Source: Burkholderiales bacterium
GTDB lineage: Bacteria > Pseudomonadota > Gammaproteobacteria > Burkholderiales > Nitrosomonadaceae
NCBI GenBank assembly: GCA_024235735.1
Contig: JACKLU010000019.1
Coordinates: 1 to 45,045, forward strand
Reading direction: 5' to 3'
Length of the DNA: 45,045 bases
Position 1 is the stretch's first letter. Each line of letters begins with the position of its first letter. Below the pieces are notes generated by a model. That model was not told where the DNA came from, made no database searches, and was given only the letters and a program-made list of their open reading frames with translations. The position numbers and the translations under genes are program-made. Of the stretch, positions 33,518 to 42,125 are shown piece after piece.

Positions 33518-35920
33518 TCACAGTTTTTCTACCGATATTTCCCCGAACATCGCCCCCAAGGAAAATGTTTTGGGATGTGCGCAAGGTATGCGTACACAAT
33601 TATCCGGAAGTTTCTCGTCACAGGCCGCTTCAAGCTGTATGGCTGATCCAGCCTGTGTCACCTTGATCTGATCACCTGCGCTGATTCCCAATTGCTCCAT
33701 CAGTTTTTTCGGCATCCACGCGTATATCGACATGCCATCTCTAGTCTGCTGTAAGGATTGTGCACGACGAACTATTGTATCCGCCTGATATATAGGGACT
33801 TCACCAATACGCTGAATCGCATGATTTTCTTTCGATTTGAGATTGATATTCATATCTGCAAGACGATTATTCAAATACTTGTCGATTTTCATATCCTGCG
33901 GGAACACTTTTTCGCGTACTGCTTCCGGCGTATCAAAGTCAAAGGCGTTAAGTTTTAGCATACTGCCCAAAACACGTAATACTTTCCACCCTGGCCGCGC
34001 ATCTCCCAACGGCGCGACTACGCCATTAAAGCTTTGCACACGACCTTCAGCATTTACAAATGTGCCTGATGTTTCAGTAAATGGCGTAATAGGCAACATG
34101 ACATCGGCATAGTCCGCTACGTTACCCTTATAGGCTGTAAGAGAAACAACAAAATCCGTTGACTGAAGCGTTTTTAACGCTTGGCGCGGGTCATAGGTAT
34201 CGAATTCAGGCTCAACATTCAACAAAACAAATGCGCGACATTTAGGATCCGAAGCGCCGCTTAACATTTGCGCTGCGCTTAATCCAGTCACTTCATCAGA
34301 ATAGAGGCTGACAACTGACGATATGCTCGACAAATCCGGTATAGCACCTGCTATATATCCGCCGACACTATTCGCCGCTTCCCCCAGTATACCGATACTT
34401 GCGCCCGTAATTTCTGCGAGTGCGAGCGCAAGCCTGTGAATCTGTGCATAACTTGGATGATGCTGAGCTAAATTCCCCAGGTAAATCGCAGCCGGCGAAT
34501 TATCTATCAAACTTTTCGCTATCAGTGCAGCGTTTTCCATGTCGCTCTGAAGCGAATCAAATATTTGAATCAATGATTCGGGTGCGCTCACTTCTTTCTG
34601 CTTGAACGCATATTTAAGGACTGAAGCCAATGTTCTGGCTATCTCATCTGGCGCAACTATCGCTTTGTTGTCTAATTTCACCAGCAGATCATCATCAAAC
34701 GGATTGATTACGTTGAGTTGTGTACCCTTTTTTACTGCCTGTCTGATGCGTTGTGCAATGAGCGGATGATCCTTGCGTAACGTGCTGCCTATTATCAAAA
34801 TCGATTTCTGTTCAGATATATCTGCAACACGGGTTCCCAGCCATGGCACACCACATAGCGACTGATCAGCCGTAAAATCCGACTGGCGCAGACGATGATC
34901 AACATTACCGCTTCCGAGGCCTCGCATTAATTTCTGCAACAAAAACAATTCTTCGGTAGTACAGTGCGCCGAGCCTAATGCGCCGAGACTTCCAGAACCA
35001 TATTGATCCTTGGTCTCTAAAAGTTTAGTCGCAGTAAATTCCAGCGCTTCCTGCCAGGTGCATGACTGCCACTGACCATCGTGTTTGATCATTGGCTGGG
35101 TCAGACGATCTTCCGAATTCAACCCTTCATAAGAGAACCGGTCCTTATCCGACAACCAGCATTCGTTCAATTCCTCATTATCACGCGGCAAAACCCGCAT
35201 TACGCGGTCATGTTTTACCTGAACAATTAGATTTGAACCCAACCCGCAGTGCGGACTGACTGATTTCCTGCGTGATAATTCCCAAGTGCGCGCAGAGTAG
35301 CGAAAAGGCTTACTTACCAATGCACCTACAGGACAAAGATCAATCACATTACCGGATATTTCGGAATCGACTGTTTTACCGACAAAAGACAGAATTTCAG
35401 AATGCTCGCCACGTCCAGCCATACCGAGTTCCATAATTCCGGCAATCTCCTGTCCGAATCTCACGCAGCGTGTACAGTGAATACACCGCGTCATATCGGT
35501 TGAGATCAATGGCCCCAGGTTCTTATTGACAACGACACGCTTGGCTTCCTGGTAACGGGAGCCACTCGAACCATATCCAACGGCAAGATCCTGTAATTGA
35601 CATTCCCCACCCTGATCACAAATTGGACAATCCAGCGGGTGATTTATCAAAAGAAACTCCATTACACCTTTTTGCGCCGTAACAGCTTGTTTAGAGTGGG
35701 TGTACACCTTCATACCTTCCATAACAGGCGTTGCGCAGGCTGGCAAAGGTTTAGGCGCCTTTTCTACCTGCACCAAACACATGCGGCAGTTTGCTGCTAT
35801 GGATAACTTTTTGTGGTAGCAAAAATGAGGAATATAGATCCCGACCTCTTTGGCGCCATCCATAATAGTGCCACCTTTCGGTACCGAGACTTGTTTACCG
35901 TCGATTTCAATATTGACCAT
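33518..35920 (-). CDS. nuoG: NADH-quinone oxidoreductase subunit G (no N7 cluster)
   Basis: This is the largest peripheral-arm subunit (800 residues). The N-terminal part holds [2Fe-2S] N1b (CYHKKLSIAANCRMC), N5 with its His ligand (NHPLDCPICDQGGEC) and N4 (CIHCTRCVRFG ... CPVGAL). The rest is a molybdopterin-oxidoreductase-like fold without cofactor. At the site of the extra N7 cluster of E. coli NuoG (ICQQCSIGCN and a later LCDRGRF), this protein reads VSPHCGLGSN and LSDKDRF, so only C225 survives and three of the four ligands are Ser. N7 is off the main electron path, so loss should not block function; many complex I enzymes lack it. It lies 89 nt after nuoF; the start ATG at 35920 has only a weak ribosome site. 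Confidence 0.96.
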   Translation of the reverse strand: MVNIEIDGKQVSVPKGGTIMDGAKEVGIYIPHFCYHKKLSIAANCRMCLVQVEKAPKPLPACATPVMEGMKVYTHSKQAVTAQKGVMEFLLINHPLDCPICDQGGECQLQDLAVGYGSSGSRYQEAKRVVVNKNLGPLISTDMTRCIHCTRCVRFGQEIAGIMELGMAGRGEHSEILSFVGKTVDSEISGNVIDLCPVGALVSKPFRYSARTWELSRRKSVSPHCGLGSNLIVQVKHDRVMRVLPRDNEELNECWLSDKDRFSYEGLNSEDRLTQPMIKHDGQWQSCTWQEALEFTATKLLETKDQYGSGSLGALGSAHCTTEELFLLQKLMRGLGSGNVDHRLRQSDFTADQSLCGVPWLGTRVADISEQKSILIIGSTLRKDHPLIAQRIRQAVKKGTQLNVINPFDDDLLVKLDNKAIVAPDEIARTLASVLKYAFKQKEVSAPESLIQIFDSLQSDMENAALIAKSLIDNSPAAIYLGNLAQHHPSYAQIHRLALALAEITGASIGILGEAANSVGGYIAGAIPDLSSISSVVSLYSDEVTGLSAAQMLSGASDPKCRAFVLLNVEPEFDTYDPRQALKTLQSTDFVVSLTAYKGNVADYADVMLPITPFTETSGTFVNAEGRVQSFNGVVAPLGDARPGWKVLRVLGSMLKLNAFDFDTPEAVREKVFPQDMKIDKYLNNRLADMNINLKSKENHAIQRIGEVPIYQADTIVRRAQSLQQTRDGMSIYAWMPKKLMEQLGISAGDQIKVTQAGSAIQLEAACDEKLPDNCVRIPCAHPKTFSLGAMFGEISVEKL

Positions 35921-36009
35921 CAGCTAAAATTCTTGTTATTTAAAAAGCGCAAGTGCTTACTGAATAATTTTCAGTTCATCTTAATGCGTGCAAATCAAAA
36001 TAATATCAT

Positions 36010-37287
36010 CTAAACCATACATTTCTTGTGTTCAATATGATATGCAAATTCATCTCTAAAATGCTGAATCATTGCGCGCACCGGCATCGCAGCCGCATCA
36101 CCCAGTGCACAAATCGTTCTGCCTTGGATGTTGTCTGCAATATCATCCAGCAAATCAAGATCCTCCTGGCGTCCCTTACCGTGTTCTATGCGATGGATAA
36201 TGCGATAAAGCCAGCCAGTACCTTCCCGACATGGGGTGCATTGACCGCACGACTCTTCAAAATAAAAATAGGAAAGACGCTCTAATGCTCTGACCATACA
36301 TGTCGTTTCATCCATAATAATGACCGCACCTGAACCAAGCATGGACCCCGCCTTGGCTATGGAATCATAGTCCATATCAGTCTGCATCATGATATCACCA
36401 GGCAAAACTGGCATGGATGATCCTCCCGGAATACAGCCTTTCAGCTTGCGTCCTCCACGCATGCCACCAGCCAGCTCCAGCAGCTCTGCAAACGGCGTGC
36501 CTAACGGAATTTCATAATTTCCCGGCTTATTCACATGGCCTGAAACTGAAAAAATCTTGGTTCCACCATTATTTGGCCTGCCAAGATTCAGATAAGATTC
36601 ACCACCATTACGTATTATCCACGGGACAGAAGCAAAAGTCTCTGTATTATTGATCGTTGTTGGCTTTCCATAAAGACCATAATTAGCCGGAAATGGCGGC
36701 TTGAAACGCGGTTGCCCCTTTTTGCCTTCAATCGATTCAAGCAACGCCGTTTCTTCACCACAAATATAGGCACCATAGCCATGATGGTTGTATAGTTGGA
36801 AGCTAAATTCGGTGCCGAGTATTTTTTCACCAAGATATCCTGCGGTGCGTGCTTCTTCGACCGCCTCCTCCATACGTTCGTAAGTTTCCCAAATCTCTCC
36901 ATGGATATAATTATAGCCCGCTTTCGCACCCATCGCATAAGCTGCAATAATCATACCTTCTATTAGCAGATGAGGATTGTAGCGGAGAATGTCACGATCT
37001 TTAAATGTTCCGGGCTCGCCTTCATCAGAATTACAGACAATGTATTTATCACCCTGATAATCCTTGGGCATAAAGCTCCATTTCAAGCCAGTGGGAAATC
37101 CAGCACCACCTCGTCCGCGTAACGCAGACTTTTTAACCTCTTCGATAATTTCTTCCGGTGTAATTCTTTTTTGAAGTATTTTTTTTAGCGCAGCGTAGCC
37201 TTCCCGGGCTTCATAGCTTTTAATTCGCCAATTGTTGGGATCCTTCGGATCAACGCCATTTAACAGTGTTAGCGGATATTCTTTCAT
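36010..37287 (-). CDS. nuoF: NADH-quinone oxidoreductase subunit F (NADH/FMN site)
   Basis: This is the 425-residue flavoprotein that oxidises NADH. The FMN/NADH glycine-rich segment is RGRGGAGFPTGLKWSF, followed by CNSDEGEPGTFKDRDI and the NADH loop AYICGEETALLES with GQPRFKPPFP. The N3 [4Fe-4S] ligands are C-x2-C-x2-C in SCGQCTPCREG plus a later Cys in TICALGDAAA. The ATG at 37287 overlaps the nuoE stop by 4 nt and has GGGGA about 10 nt upstream. It works with NuoE and NuoG as the electron-input module. Confidence 0.97.
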   Translation of the reverse strand: MKEYPLTLLNGVDPKDPNNWRIKSYEAREGYAALKKILQKRITPEEIIEEVKKSALRGRGGAGFPTGLKWSFMPKDYQGDKYIVCNSDEGEPGTFKDRDILRYNPHLLIEGMIIAAYAMGAKAGYNYIHGEIWETYERMEEAVEEARTAGYLGEKILGTEFSFQLYNHHGYGAYICGEETALLESIEGKKGQPRFKPPFPANYGLYGKPTTINNTETFASVPWIIRNGGESYLNLGRPNNGGTKIFSVSGHVNKPGNYEIPLGTPFAELLELAGGMRGGRKLKGCIPGGSSMPVLPGDIMMQTDMDYDSIAKAGSMLGSGAVIIMDETTCMVRALERLSYFYFEESCGQCTPCREGTGWLYRIIHRIEHGKGRQEDLDLLDDIADNIQGRTICALGDAAAMPVRAMIQHFRDEFAYHIEHKKCMV

Positions 37288-37760
37288 TTTTTCATATCCC
37301 CTAGCATTTCATCTATTTTCTCATTGGACATGAAACTGAACATGCGCCGATTGTTGACCAACATTACCGGTGCATCTCCACAGGCCCCCATGCACTCGCC
37401 TTCTTTCAAGGTAAATTTTCCATCAGCGGTTGTCTGATTAAAATCTATACCCAGCCTCTGTTTCAGATAATTTGCGGCATCATTCCCACCGGATAGAGCA
37501 CAGGGTAAATTTGTACAAACGGTGATTTTATATTGCCCTACCGGTTCGAGGTTATACATGTTATAGAAAGTCGCCACTTCATATACTGCAATTGGCGGCA
37601 TGTTCAGATATTCAGCGACAAAATTCATCGTCTCATTTGCCAGCCAGCCTTTTTCATCCTGCGCGATCGCAAGGGCAGACATCACGGCTGATTGTTTCTG
37701 ATCCTCGGGATACTTCGCTATCTCGTGATCTATTTTTTTTAAGGATTCAGCACTTAACAT
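37284..37760 (-). CDS. nuoE: NADH-quinone oxidoreductase subunit E ([2Fe-2S] N1a)
   Basis: This 158-residue peripheral subunit carries cluster N1a. The ligands appear as C-x4-C in VCTNLPCALSGG and C-x3-C in EGECMGACGDAPVMLVNN. The N-terminal helical part (KYPEDQKQSAVMSALAIAQ, GWLANETM) is standard. It starts at ATG 37760, 5 nt after nuoD, and its stop overlaps the start of nuoF, so the pair is translationally coupled. Confidence 0.97.
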   Translation of the reverse strand: MLSAESLKKIDHEIAKYPEDQKQSAVMSALAIAQDEKGWLANETMNFVAEYLNMPPIAVYEVATFYNMYNLEPVGQYKITVCTNLPCALSGGNDAANYLKQRLGIDFNQTTADGKFTLKEGECMGACGDAPVMLVNNRRMFSFMSNEKIDEMLGDMKK

Positions 37761-37765
37761 ATCAA

Positions 37766-39019
37766 TTATCTATCAATTTCACCAAATACGATATCTTGCG
37801 TACCGATGATTGCAACCACGTCAGCAATCATGTGGCCTCGCGACATTTCATCCAGAGCGGCGAGGTGCGCAAATCCAGGAGCGCGAATCTTCAGACGATA
37901 AGGCTTATTTGCACCATTCGATATTAAATAGATACCAAATTCACCTTTTGGATGCTCCACACCGACATACGTTTCACCCGGAGGGACATGCATGCCTTCA
38001 GAAAACAGTTTGAAATGATGGATCATTTCTTCCATATTTTGTTTCATGCTCAGTCGTGACGGTGGTGCAACCTTATGATTATCTGTTATAACCGGCCCTG
38101 GATTTTGTCGTAACCAATCCACGCATTGTTTAATTATCCGGTTAGATTGGCGGAATTCTTCCATGCGCACCAAATAACGGTCGTAGCAATCACCATTTAC
38201 GCCCACTGGTATGTCAAAATCCAATTTATCGTAAACTTCATATGGTTGTTTTTTACGCAAATCCCACTCCACTCCAGATCCACGCAACATAGGCCCTGTA
38301 AAACCTAGTGCTTTAGCTCTTTCCGGACTTACCACTCCCACATCAACCAATCTTTGTTTCCAGATTCGATTATCTGTTAATAATGTTTCATATTCATCAA
38401 CATACTTCGGGAATCTCTCGGTAAAATCTTCAATAAAATCAAGTAATGATCCCTCGCGATTTATATTTCTGACCTGCGTCTGCTTTTCGTTATGAATTTT
38501 TGATGACTGATACTGCGGCATTGTATCCGGCAGATCGCGGTAAACACCGCCAGGACGGTAATACGCTGCATGCATTCGCGCTCCAGACACAGCTTCGTAG
38601 CAATCCATGAGATCTTCTCGCTCACGGAATGCATAAAGAAACATGGTCATTGCACCTACATCCAACGCATGCGCGCCTATCCAAAGCAAGTGATTCAATA
38701 TCCGCGTAATTTCATCAAACATAACCCGGATGTACTGCGCCCTGACAGGCACTTCTATCTGCAAGAGCTTTTCGATGGCCATAACATAGGCATGCTCGTT
38801 GACCATCATGGAAACATAATCCAAACGATCCATATAAGGAACTGACTGCAAGAAAGTTTTATTTTCCGCAAGTTTCTCAGTTGCCCGATGTAACAATCCA
38901 ATATGCGGATCAGCACGCTTGACTACTTCGCCATCCAATTCCAGAACCAAGCGCAATACACCATGCGCTGCAGGATGCTGTGGTCCGAAATTCATGGTGT
39001 AATTTCTTATTTCTGCCAT
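37766..39019 (-). CDS. nuoD: NADH-quinone oxidoreductase subunit D (49 kDa)
   Basis: This is the 417-residue quinone-binding subunit of the peripheral arm. It retains the NiFe-hydrogenase-like fold without metal ligands. The conserved N-terminal loop near the quinone head, FGPQHPAAHGVLRLVLELDGE, is present (key part HPAAHG), as are IGLLHRATEKL, DRLDYVSMMVNEHAYV and the C-terminal DIVFGEIDR. NuoD is a separate gene from nuoC here, unlike the fused nuoCD of E. coli; that is usual for betaproteobacteria. The ATG at 39019 follows nuoC by 50 nt. Confidence 0.97.
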   Translation of the reverse strand: MAEIRNYTMNFGPQHPAAHGVLRLVLELDGEVVKRADPHIGLLHRATEKLAENKTFLQSVPYMDRLDYVSMMVNEHAYVMAIEKLLQIEVPVRAQYIRVMFDEITRILNHLLWIGAHALDVGAMTMFLYAFREREDLMDCYEAVSGARMHAAYYRPGGVYRDLPDTMPQYQSSKIHNEKQTQVRNINREGSLLDFIEDFTERFPKYVDEYETLLTDNRIWKQRLVDVGVVSPERAKALGFTGPMLRGSGVEWDLRKKQPYEVYDKLDFDIPVGVNGDCYDRYLVRMEEFRQSNRIIKQCVDWLRQNPGPVITDNHKVAPPSRLSMKQNMEEMIHHFKLFSEGMHVPPGETYVGVEHPKGEFGIYLISNGANKPYRLKIRAPGFAHLAALDEMSRGHMIADVVAIIGTQDIVFGEIDR

Positions 39020-39069
39020 GTTTTTATAAAAAATTCAGTTACTCTTCAGATAAGCGGCTAACGTAATAT

Positions 39070-39687
39070 TCAATGGCTATCGCCATAATTCTCTTCGCGA
39101 ATCACATGCGGAGTTATTTCACGCGGCTCTATTGTTACAGGCTGATAGATAACACGTTTTTGATCTTCATCGTATCGCATCTCAACATAACCAGACAGCG
39201 GAAAATCTTTCCGAAACGGGTTACCCACAAACCCATAGTCAGTCAGCAAACGCCTTAAATCAGTATGACCTGGAAAAACAATTCCATACAGATCAAACGC
39301 CTCACGCTCAAACCAATCGGCTGCCGGCCAGATGTCAACTACAGAATTTATTATTGGAAACTCGCTGTCTTCGGCAAATACTTTTACTCGCAGTCTTTGA
39401 TTCAAATCGACTGATAGCAAATGATAAACAACTGCGTATCTCCTCCCTTCGGGTTGGCCAATCGCTGTTTTGTCATCACCATAGGTTAAATAATCAACAC
39501 CACATAAGTCTATCAGTGTATCAAAACGGAAGTTTTCATGATCACGCAGCATTTCACATACAGCACTGATATCTTTGGCCAGAACTACCAGTGTTAACTC
39601 ATCGGAGAAATGATGCAAACTGACCAACCGCTCCGACAAAGCTTCTTTAAGCTCATTTCCCAAATTCTTCAGATGTATGCTATTCAT
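39070..39687 (-). CDS. nuoC: NADH-quinone oxidoreductase subunit C (30 kDa)
   Basis: This 205-residue peripheral-arm subunit packs against NuoD and NuoI and has no cofactor. The family signature is complete: WFEREAFDLYGIVFPGHTDLRRLLTDYGFVGNPFRKDFPLSGY (key parts ERE-FDLYGI and HPFRKDFPLSG-like NPFRKDFPLSG). The tail EPREITPHVIREENYGD is typical of betaproteobacterial NuoC. The ATG is at 39687, 8 nt after the nuoB stop. Confidence 0.96.
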   Translation of the reverse strand: MNSIHLKNLGNELKEALSERLVSLHHFSDELTLVVLAKDISAVCEMLRDHENFRFDTLIDLCGVDYLTYGDDKTAIGQPEGRRYAVVYHLLSVDLNQRLRVKVFAEDSEFPIINSVVDIWPAADWFEREAFDLYGIVFPGHTDLRRLLTDYGFVGNPFRKDFPLSGYVEMRYDEDQKRVIYQPVTIEPREITPHVIREENYGDSH

Positions 39688-39695
39688 AAAAGATA

Positions 39696-40172
39696 CTACC
39701 TTGCTATCGTATTGGTACGATTGATTTTATTTTGTAATTGTATAATCCCGTACAGCAACGCTTCAGCCGTTGGCGGACAACCTGGGACATAAATATCAAC
39801 AGGCACAATTCGATCACACCCACGTACAACGGAATAGGAGTAGTGGTAATAACCGCCACCGTTCGCGCAAGACCCCATAGAAATGACCCAGCGTGGCTCG
39901 GCCATTTGATCGTATACTTTTCTCAGTGCAGGAGCCATTTTATTGCATAGTGTGCCAGCCACAATCATGACGTCCGACTGTCGCGGACTAGGACGGAATA
40001 CAATACCAAAACGATCAAGATCATAGCGGGAAGCCCCTGTCTGCATCATCTCCACAGCGCAACACGCCAAACCGAACGTCATTGGCCACATCGAACCTGT
40101 ACGTCCCCAATTAATTACCGAATCCAATTTCGTTGTGATGAATCCTTTTTCTAAGACGCCTTCTATACTCAT
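39696..40172 (-). CDS. nuoB: NADH-quinone oxidoreductase subunit B (cluster N2)
   Basis: This 158-residue peripheral subunit carries the terminal [4Fe-4S] cluster N2 next to the quinone. The vicinal Cys pair is in TFGLACCAVEMM, the third ligand in MGSCANGGGYY and the fourth in VPGCPPTAEAL. The frame is open to 40238, but the ATG at 40172 gives MSIEGVLEKGFITT, the normal start, leaves 4 nt after nuoA, and avoids a 62-nt overlap with nuoA. Confidence 0.97.
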   Translation of the reverse strand: MSIEGVLEKGFITTKLDSVINWGRTGSMWPMTFGLACCAVEMMQTGASRYDLDRFGIVFRPSPRQSDVMIVAGTLCNKMAPALRKVYDQMAEPRWVISMGSCANGGGYYHYSYSVVRGCDRIVPVDIYVPGCPPTAEALLYGIIQLQNKINRTNTIAR

Positions 40173-40176
40173 TGCT

Positions 40177-40533
40177 TTAATCCCACTCCAATGCGCCGCG
40201 CACCCACTCATAAACAAAACCGACAACCAGGATGCCAAGAAATACCATCATTGAAACAAATCCAAACAAACCGATTTCATCAAGCACAATTGCCCAAGGA
40301 AAAAGAAAAGCGATTTCCAAATCAAACAAAATAAACAAAATCGCAACCAAATAATAGCGTACGTCGAATTTCATCCGTGCATCTTCAAATGCATCGAAAC
40401 CACATTCGTAAGCAGACAATTTTTCTTTATCAGGCCGGTTAGGCGCCATAAGCCAACCACCTAGCATACAGCCTGCGCCAACAACAAAGCCGACAATCAG
40501 AAACAAAAGAATAGGAAAATAATTTTCAATCAT
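40177..40533 (-). CDS. nuoA: NADH-quinone oxidoreductase subunit A
   Basis: This three-helix membrane subunit of complex I (118 residues) is the first gene of the nuo operon. The diagnostic loop KLSAYECGFDAFEDAR with its conserved Cys is present, followed by ILFDLEIAFLFPWAI and the terminal WVRGALEWD. The ATG is at 40533 with a weak ribosome site. It lies 74 nt downstream of the tRNA-Leu gene, so nuo transcription may start before or at the tRNA and the tRNA be cut from the leader. Confidence 0.96.
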   Translation of the reverse strand: MIENYFPILLFLIVGFVVGAGCMLGGWLMAPNRPDKEKLSAYECGFDAFEDARMKFDVRYYLVAILFILFDLEIAFLFPWAIVLDEIGLFGFVSMMVFLGILVVGFVYEWVRGALEWD

Positions 40534-40607
40534 AGGTGCATTCTACTTTAAAACCTATTAATGATTTAGCGATATTCATATCACTATTTTTACAAAAAGA
40601 ATTATTC

Positions 40608-40692
40608 TGGTGCCGACGGCGAGACTCGAACTCGCACAGCTTTCGCCACCGCCCCCTCAAGACGGCGTGTCTACCAATTCCACCACGTCGGC
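40608..40692 (-). tRNA. tRNA-Leu (anticodon GAG), CCA encoded
   Basis: Read on the minus strand, the acceptor stem is GCCGACG paired with CGTCGGC, followed by discriminator A and an encoded CCA. The D-arm reads GGTGGAATTGGTAGACAC. The anticodon stem CCGTC/GGCGG encloses loop TTGAGGG with U33 and anticodon GAG (reads CUC/CUU). A long variable arm (TGGCGAAAGCTG region) marks a class II leucine tRNA, and the T-arm contains GTTCGAGTC. The total is 85 nt with CCA. It sits between secG and nuoA on the same strand, an order common in betaproteobacteria. Confidence 0.96.
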
Positions 40693-40746
40693 CGCGAATT
40701 ACTAACTCCACTAATTCCGATACTGGTGATTCTGATTCCAAATTTT

Positions 40747-41130
40747 CTAATTAGGAATCTGATTCACTCTTAACGCACCATCATCATTGAAATCAGGAAT
40801 TTTATTGTCACCTGTGTCAGTCACAGTTGGTTGTGACGTTTCTTCAGCTGCGCCTTCTATTGTATCCTCTATAAGACTCATTACACCAAGATTCTCTGTT
40901 CGATTCATGGATAAATAAGTCAGGCTCATGCTGGATATAAAAAACATTGCAGCAACCATACCAGTCGTTCGACTCAAAAAAGTTGCAGAACCAGACGCTC
41001 CAAACAAGCTTCCTGCTGATCCACTGCCAAACGCAGCGCCCATATCAGCGCCCTTACCATGTTGCAATAAAACTAGCACAATAAGAACCACTGCTAATAT
41101 AACGTGTACAGACCAAACCAAGGTTTCCAA
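40747..41130 (-). CDS. secG: Preprotein translocase subunit SecG
   Basis: This small two-helix subunit of the SecYEG channel aids protein export. It has 127 residues. The first helix (about 5-22) is followed by the conserved cytoplasmic loop LQHGKGADMGAAFGSGSAGSLFG and the second helix (about 55-75), then a long acidic hydrophilic tail of about 50 residues, longer than in E. coli. The start codon is TTG at 41130 with GGAG 7 nt upstream; no ATG or GTG lies at a suitable place. It follows tpiA by 17 nt and precedes the tRNA-Leu gene by 54 nt. Confidence 0.95.
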   Translation of the reverse strand: METLVWSVHVILAVVLIVLVLLQHGKGADMGAAFGSGSAGSLFGASGSATFLSRTTGMVAAMFFISSMSLTYLSMNRTENLGVMSLIEDTIEGAAEETSQPTVTDTGDNKIPDFNDDGALRVNQIPN

Positions 41131-41147
41131 CGTGTAACTCCAATAAA

Positions 41148-41906
41148 TTAACTTTTAATTGCACTACAAATAGCAACAAAATCTTCTGCGACAAGCGAAG
41201 CGCCACCAATCAAACCGCCATCTATATCCGGCATCACAAAGAGTTCCATTGCGTTATTTGCTTTGACACTACCACCATACAGGATAGATAACTCCTCTGA
41301 GATTCCTTTATCTTGTGAAGCAATGCCCTTTCGAATGAATTGATGTATGTCCTGTGCTTGCTGAGGTGTAGCTGTTTTCCCCGTTCCAATCGCCCATACC
41401 GGTTCATAGGCAATTACCGCTTTCGCCAATGATTCGATACCGGTCAGTGCAATCACAGCTTTCAATTGCTCATCGATAACCTGTTCCGTAATGTCTGAAT
41501 CACGTTGCTCCAGCGTCTCACCAACACAAAGAATCGGAATCAAACCGGCACGTTGAGCTGCTGCATATTTCTCAGCTACAATCTGGCTGGTTTCTCCAAA
41601 CAGCATTCTTCTTTCAGAATGCCCGACAATAACATATCTGCAGCCAAAGTCGTTAAGCATATCAGCCGACACTTCTCCCGTATAGGCGCCTTTTTCATAC
41701 TGACTTATATTTTGCGCTCCCCAATTTATGTATGTGCCCTGAAGTGCGGCTTGAACTGACGCAAGATAAGGAAAAGGTACGCAAACGGCATATCCGGTAT
41801 TATTTCCAGGCTTCGGCATATTTGTAATCAATGCCTCAAGCAATGCAGCATTGTCTTCCAAGTTTCCGTGCATTTTCCAGTTACCGGCCACGAGCTTGTT
41901 TCGCAT
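41148..41906 (-). CDS. tpiA: Triosephosphate isomerase TpiA
   Basis: This glycolytic TIM-barrel enzyme interconverts dihydroxyacetone phosphate and glyceraldehyde-3-phosphate. It has 252 residues from the ATG at 41906. The active-site Asn and Lys are in AGNWKMHG, the His in IVGHSERR, and the Glu in VIAYEPVWAIGTGKTA, which also contains the flexible loop 6; LYGGSVKANNA binds the phosphate. An ATG two codons earlier (41912) has AGGAA directly against it, too close to serve as its ribosome site, so 41906 with AGGA about 8 nt upstream is preferred. The tpiA-secG-tRNA-nuo order suggests a shared transcript from the promoter at 41937-41965. Confidence 0.96.
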   Translation of the reverse strand: MRNKLVAGNWKMHGNLEDNAALLEALITNMPKPGNNTGYAVCVPFPYLASVQAALQGTYINWGAQNISQYEKGAYTGEVSADMLNDFGCRYVIVGHSERRMLFGETSQIVAEKYAAAQRAGLIPILCVGETLEQRDSDITEQVIDEQLKAVIALTGIESLAKAVIAYEPVWAIGTGKTATPQQAQDIHQFIRKGIASQDKGISEELSILYGGSVKANNAMELFVMPDIDGGLIGGASLVAEDFVAICSAIKS

Positions 41907-41936
41907 TCTCATTTCCTTGTTTTCTCAAAAGGGGCG

Positions 41937-41965
41937 ATGCTACCCTTGATTAATAAAGTAGTCAA
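41937..41965 (-). promoter_or_regulatory. Candidate sigma-70 promoter for tpiA-secG (and beyond)
   Basis: On the minus strand TTGACT (41960-41965) is followed after exactly 17 nt by TAGCAT (41937-41942), matching 5 of 6 and 4 of 6 consensus bases. It lies 30 nt upstream of the tpiA start and is the only good pair seen in this gap. Expression from here could run through secG and tRNA-Leu into nuo. Confidence 0.5.
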
Positions 41966-41997
41966 TCTTCTTGGATTTGCGAATTTCTTGTTTAGGC

Positions 41998-42056
41998 TTT
42001 GCCAAAATAAATTAAAAAAAGTTATCCGTTTACTTTCAAGAACAAATATTGGCAAA
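41998..42056. repeat. Long-looped inverted repeat in the pstB-tpiA gap
   Basis: TTTGCCAA (41998-42005) pairs with TTGGCAAA (42049-42056); inside, AAAGT and ACTTT can pair again. On the minus strand an A/T-rich tract with seven T residues lies within the loop. It may end pst transcription before the tpiA promoter. The rest of 41907-42125 holds no gene; in particular no phoU follows pstB. Confidence 0.3.
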
Positions 42057-42125
42057 TTTTAAATAACTGACTGACTGGACTCCTGCTCATCAATTGCGTT
42101 TTGATATAGATTTTTCCGTGTCGAA

